Shown here: one piece after another, positions 58,468-64,000 of the stretch | Numbering within the stretch: the stretch's first letter is position 1 | Layout: every line of letters starts with the position of its first letter | NCBI GenBank assembly: GCA_027574665.1 | Contig: CM050648.1 | Location: forward strand, 136,090,175-136,154,174 | Direction of reading: 5' to 3' | Origin: Rhynochetos jubatus | Taxonomy: Eukaryota; Chordata; Aves; Eurypygiformes; Rhynochetidae | Length of the DNA: 64,000 bases | Position numbers and translations under genes: made by a program | The notes under the pieces: model-generated | The model's database searches: none | Told to the model about the DNA's origin: nothing | Seen by the model: only the letters and a program-made list of their open reading frames with translations

Positions 58468-59041
58468 GTCTGTACTTACTTCATGTACAGTAATATAAGG
58501 GGTTTTATAAAGAAAACTTCTTAAAGGTGTTGCCTGCTTTCATTCACTGCAGTGAATTTCATTTGTCACAAAAAAGGAGAAAGTCTTCAACTCTGTCTCC
58601 AATTTTAGGGGTCCAAATGTTAGCGCTGTTGTTTTCTCTTCAAGCGCACCGTATGTGCATTCATACCGGGTGATTCACTTCGGTGTTATGCTCAACGTAA
58701 AGGCTTAAAAGCTCGCTGTTTTGAGAGCTACCTCAACCCTTTCGGTACATGGTGTTTGCCTTTCACTGCTTGTAATAGTTCTACAAATACTCTTTCTCTG
58801 GGAAAACACTTCCTTGCTTTGATTTCAGAGTTCATAGGCTATAGTTTGAATCATGCCCCTGTCAAGGAAAAAACGTTTTTTCCATCTCTTTCTGTCAGCT
58901 CCATGACTCCCACTTGCACTAGAAATACCCAAATCTAAGTTGCCACTTTTCTTACCTTTCCCTTATATTTGCCAAAAGTTTCAATTATTTGGTCTTGAAA
59001 AGACTGTCAGAAGAAGGGCTCATTTTTTCATGTTGTCTTAG
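58468..59041. other. Intron 9, with a local CpG-rich patch
   Basis: 574 bp. About eight CpGs are concentrated in 58622-58745, unlike the rest of the introns. No repeat family or gene recognised. Confidence 0.6.
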
Positions 59042-62511
<3,470 letters not shown>

Positions 62512-62584
62512 AGAGAAGCTAAAATTGAAGGAACGGGAAGAAGCATGGGTTAAAATAGAAAATCTAGCCAAATCAAATCCCCAG
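62512..62584 (+). CDS. PPP2R5C: PPP2R5C common exon 12 (residues 418-442)
   Basis: Acceptor CTTTTTTTTTCAG at 62511; donor CCCCAG|GTATTT at 62584/62585. It completes Lys418 and encodes [19 protein letters not shown] and KSNPQ, a charged helix. It differs from the human protein as I recall it at two positions (Leu in KLKLKE, Ser in AKSNPQ). Phase 2 start, phase 0 end. Last exon of the long C-terminal forms seen here. Confidence 0.98.
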
Positions 62585-62602
62585 GTATTTAGAAAAGACT
62601 AA
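62585..62602 (+). CDS. PPP2R5C: Read-through tail giving a gamma-1-like short C-terminus
   Basis: If the donor at 62585 is not used, the frame continues VFRKD and stops at TAA 62600-62602, giving a 447-residue short-form protein. As I recall, human B56-gamma-1 likewise ends seven residues after Asn-Pro-Gln by reading into this intron. Two AATAAA signals follow within about 115 nt, so a composite terminal exon is plausible. Inferred from sequence and family knowledge only. Confidence 0.55.
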
Positions 62603-64000
62603 CATGTTCGTGCTCAAATACTTTAGTTTTGTTAAATAACAGTGGGAGAAACAGATCTGACTGATCATGGAAATAAAGCAATTTCACTAATTGTATTATG
62701 AAAGACATACAATAAAAGTACTTTTAAAATTTGTAACCTTTCTCTTGTGCAAGTAATTATTTAAAAAAAAAAAAGGTTTCTGAAAAGTATGATGTGAAGT
62801 ACTTTTTCCTTTTCTTATAATAGGAGATATACTGTATTGCGGTTTGAAAAGTTATTGTGCAAAATTATGGAAAATATAGAGACGCCATAATTGGTTTCTC
62901 TTGAAAAGCTGTTTTGCAAACAATATATTACAAAAGAGATCTTTCTGCAAACTGTGAGTTATGACTGGTCAGTTTTCCTCTGTGTTAAATGGATTAAAGT
63001 GATACTGTACGTTCTTGTCTGCTGCATTTGTTCTCATAACTTGCACTGGGCCACTCTCCTGGAGAACCTGCACCTCAGGTTCTTACTGAAAGGAACCTGT
63101 CAGGCATTACTCGATGCAACTGAAATTTTGATAAAGAAACAAAGATCCTTTAGACTATTCGTTATCTTTTGTAGCTGTGGGAGAAGGGATGGTTTGTCTT
63201 GGGTCTGGATTTTTCCCCTTAATTTGCTCGGAGAATGCTGCTGGTTTTCCATTATCTCGAGCATACCATTGCGCTATGGGCAAAAAACCCCAACATCTGA
63301 ATTACTTTGCAGCCAGAATGTTACTGTACTGCAGCAAGAAACTTACTGTACTGTATCTTTGCAACATCATCTGGCTGAGTTTAAAGTGATGGAAGTTGGA
63401 GTAATGTTACTCTATGAACAGAAGTGGGACACTATGATCTCAGTGCTATTTTAAAACACAAAGTATGGGGTCATCTTTTTTCCTAAGAAAGAGGAATTTC
63501 ATAAATGCTTTTTTCCTCTTGTAGCATTTTTCAGGGAACAATTGCTAAACTGCTCAAATAGAATTTGTGAAAGACCACATACACTTCATCTGAATTAAAG
63601 CAGAATTTAAAATACTGAGGCTGCTGTACAGTAAGCTGTAGATACTATACAGGTGTTTTGACAAGTGTGGTTTTTTTATTCCCAAAAGACTTTTATGGCT
63701 GTTTCACTTTCTCAAGACAGAAAAGTTTAACATTTCCTTTTGAAATTATTTTAAACTTGTATTAACCATAGTTGGCCTTTTAACAGTGCCTTTTCTCTTC
63801 CAACACAAAATTGCAACAGAAAGTAAAATCATGGGTTTTGGTTGCTGCGCTGTTCACAAATCCCTAGACAATGTATTGATAAGGTTTCAGATAAATTGTT
63901 GCCAAAGTAGACATTCAGTACTGTCAAAATATGAGTATTTTGCAATTCAGTCTCAGATAATCAAAGCATATTTTTTGTATTCTGACTGTATTTTTCAACA
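62603..64000. other. Intron 12 (or 3' UTR of the short form), right edge
   Basis: AT-rich sequence to the end of the window. No acceptor in frame with exon 12 could be identified, so the C-terminal exons are beyond 64000. The 187-codon + frame at 62891-63454 has no recognisable motif and intron-like composition. Confidence 0.6.
62672..62716 (+). terminator. Two candidate poly(A) signals in intron 12
   Basis: AATAAA at 62672-62677 and at 62711-62716, about 70 and 109 nt after the read-through stop. TTGTGCAAGTAA downstream is a modest GU-rich element. They would end the short gamma-1-like mRNA. Confidence 0.45.

Noticed and set aside
62891-63454. 187-codon + frame after exon 12, possible further exon
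   Set aside because: No acceptor in frame with NPQ, no similarity to the known B56-gamma C-terminus, intron-like base composition.

Overview
The window is a vertebrate, almost certainly avian, genomic segment. The evidence is GT-AG split exons, AT-rich introns, several chicken-repeat-1 (CR1) LINE fragments and two families of solo endogenous-retrovirus LTRs. It lies inside one gene read on the + strand: PPP2R5C, the B56-gamma (B'gamma) regulatory subunit of protein phosphatase 2A. Both ends of the gene fall outside the window. I found no prokaryotic features, no tRNA or rRNA gene, and no second gene I can name.

Layout. Position 194-353 is the last N-terminal exon of the long isoform; its upstream exons lie off the left edge. 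At about 16.1-16.75 kb there is a CpG-rich internal promoter with an alternative first exon (16444-16537). Both exons end in the same phase (one G of a GAT codon), so either can splice to the first common exon at 38736-38935. The remaining common exons are 46831-46941, 47533-47625, 47718-47848, 50484-50543, 53374-53482, 55631-55684, 58297-58467, 59042-59169, 60709-60810 and 62512-62584. All junctions are GT-AG and the frame is continuous. The short form encodes 442 residues inside the window. Its numbering puts the known substrate-pocket residues (T184, H187, R188, Y190, R197, E226, I227, I231, K240) where human B56-gamma has them. Reading past the last exon gives a five-residue tail, then a stop and two AATAAA signals, which matches a short gamma-1-type isoform. 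The usual C-terminal exons lie past 64000.

Introns make up about 98% of the window. They hold CR1 copies at 12.6-14.0, 21.8-22.2, 23.1-23.9, 26.7-27.5, 32.1-32.3, 41.0-41.9, 49.8 and 51.1-51.7 kb. Solo LTR family A lies at 1.0-1.8 and 11.4-12.2 kb. Solo LTR family B lies at 3.7-4.2, 13.1-13.6 and 41.4-41.9 kb, and two of its copies are nested inside CR1 elements.

Points worth a second look are the stacked start codons of the alternative first exon, the intronic polyadenylation isoform, a CR1 copy that keeps its ORF1 esterase relic fused to the CR1 3' end, the 4-bp target duplications around all family-B LTRs, and a 156-codon antisense open frame in a CpG-enriched patch at 61 kb.
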